Source of the DNA: an uncultured Oscillospiraceae bacterium
GTDB lineage: Bacteria > Bacillota > Clostridia > UBA1381
Reading direction: 5' to 3'
Length of the DNA: 6,615 bases
Assembly (NCBI GenBank): GCA_945876665.1
Contig: CAMCPC010000070.1
Span: 1-6,615, forward strand
In this document: piece after piece, positions 6,556-6,615 of the stretch
Position numbering within the stretch: the stretch's first letter is position 1
Layout of the letters: every line of letters begins with the position of its first letter
Position numbers and translations under genes: made by a program
The notes under the pieces: model-generated
What the model saw: the letters and a program-made list of their open reading frames with translations, nothing else
The model's database searches: none
Told to the model about the DNA's origin: nothing

Positions 6556-6615
6556 AATTTCTTCCATGACGAAGCACTCAATAGTATCGCCCTCCTTGAT
6601 GTCATTGAAATTCTC
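6547..6615 (-). CDS. infB: Translation initiation factor IF-2, last 22 codons (cut by the right window edge)
   Basis: IF-2 is the GTPase that brings initiator fMet-tRNA to the 30S subunit and promotes subunit joining. Only the extreme C-terminus is in the window: ENFNDIKEGDTIECFVMEEI followed by ER and TAA. The pattern NDIKEGD-IE-FVMEEI-R is the characteristic end of the C-terminal fMet-tRNA-binding domain (C2) in Firmicutes IF-2. Presence directly upstream of rbfA supports the call. The last two codons and the stop lie in the right arm of the large inverted repeat. Confidence 0.88.
   Translation of the reverse strand, partial: ENFNDIKEGDTIECFVMEEIER

Overview
The window is one continuous stretch of housekeeping genes, all on the minus strand. 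Reading in the direction of transcription (right to left), it holds the last codons of infB, then rbfA, nrnA, truB, ribF, glmU, pth and the first third of mfd, which runs off the left edge. No convincing gene lies on the plus strand, and I see no tRNA, rRNA, insertion sequence, phage gene or CRISPR array. Gene content, order, AGGAGG-type ribosome binding sites and moderate GC content point to a member of the Firmicutes, most likely an anaerobic gut-type Clostridia. I cannot place it to genus from sequence alone.

Right part (about 3316-6615): this is the translation and ribosome-maturation operon known from many Firmicutes (nusA ... infB-rbfA-nrnA-truB-ribF). It encodes initiation factor IF2, the 30S maturation factor RbfA, a DHH-family nanoRNase/pAp phosphatase, tRNA pseudouridine-55 synthase and the bifunctional riboflavin kinase/FAD synthetase. 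Genes are separated by 16 bases or fewer, or overlap at the stop and start codons, except for a 131-base gap between infB and rbfA. That gap is almost entirely a nested inverted repeat.

Left part (1-3304): glmU (UDP-GlcNAc synthesis), pth (peptidyl-tRNA hydrolase) and mfd (transcription-repair coupling factor) resemble the glmU-prs-...-pth-mfd cluster of Firmicutes, but without prs. Here the cluster is joined directly behind ribF: the glmU ribosome binding site overlaps the ribF stop codon, so the two classical clusters look like one transcription unit. A terminator-like hairpin sits between glmU and the likely true start of pth and may divide it.

Several starts are revised here. ribF is placed at 4218, pth at 1860 and truB at 5107, in each case because a well-spaced ribosome binding site and the family's usual N-terminus agree. 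I see no new multi-gene system. The features most worth a second look are the infB-rbfA palindromic element, the hairpin at the start of pth, and altered motifs in the adenylyltransferase half of RibF.
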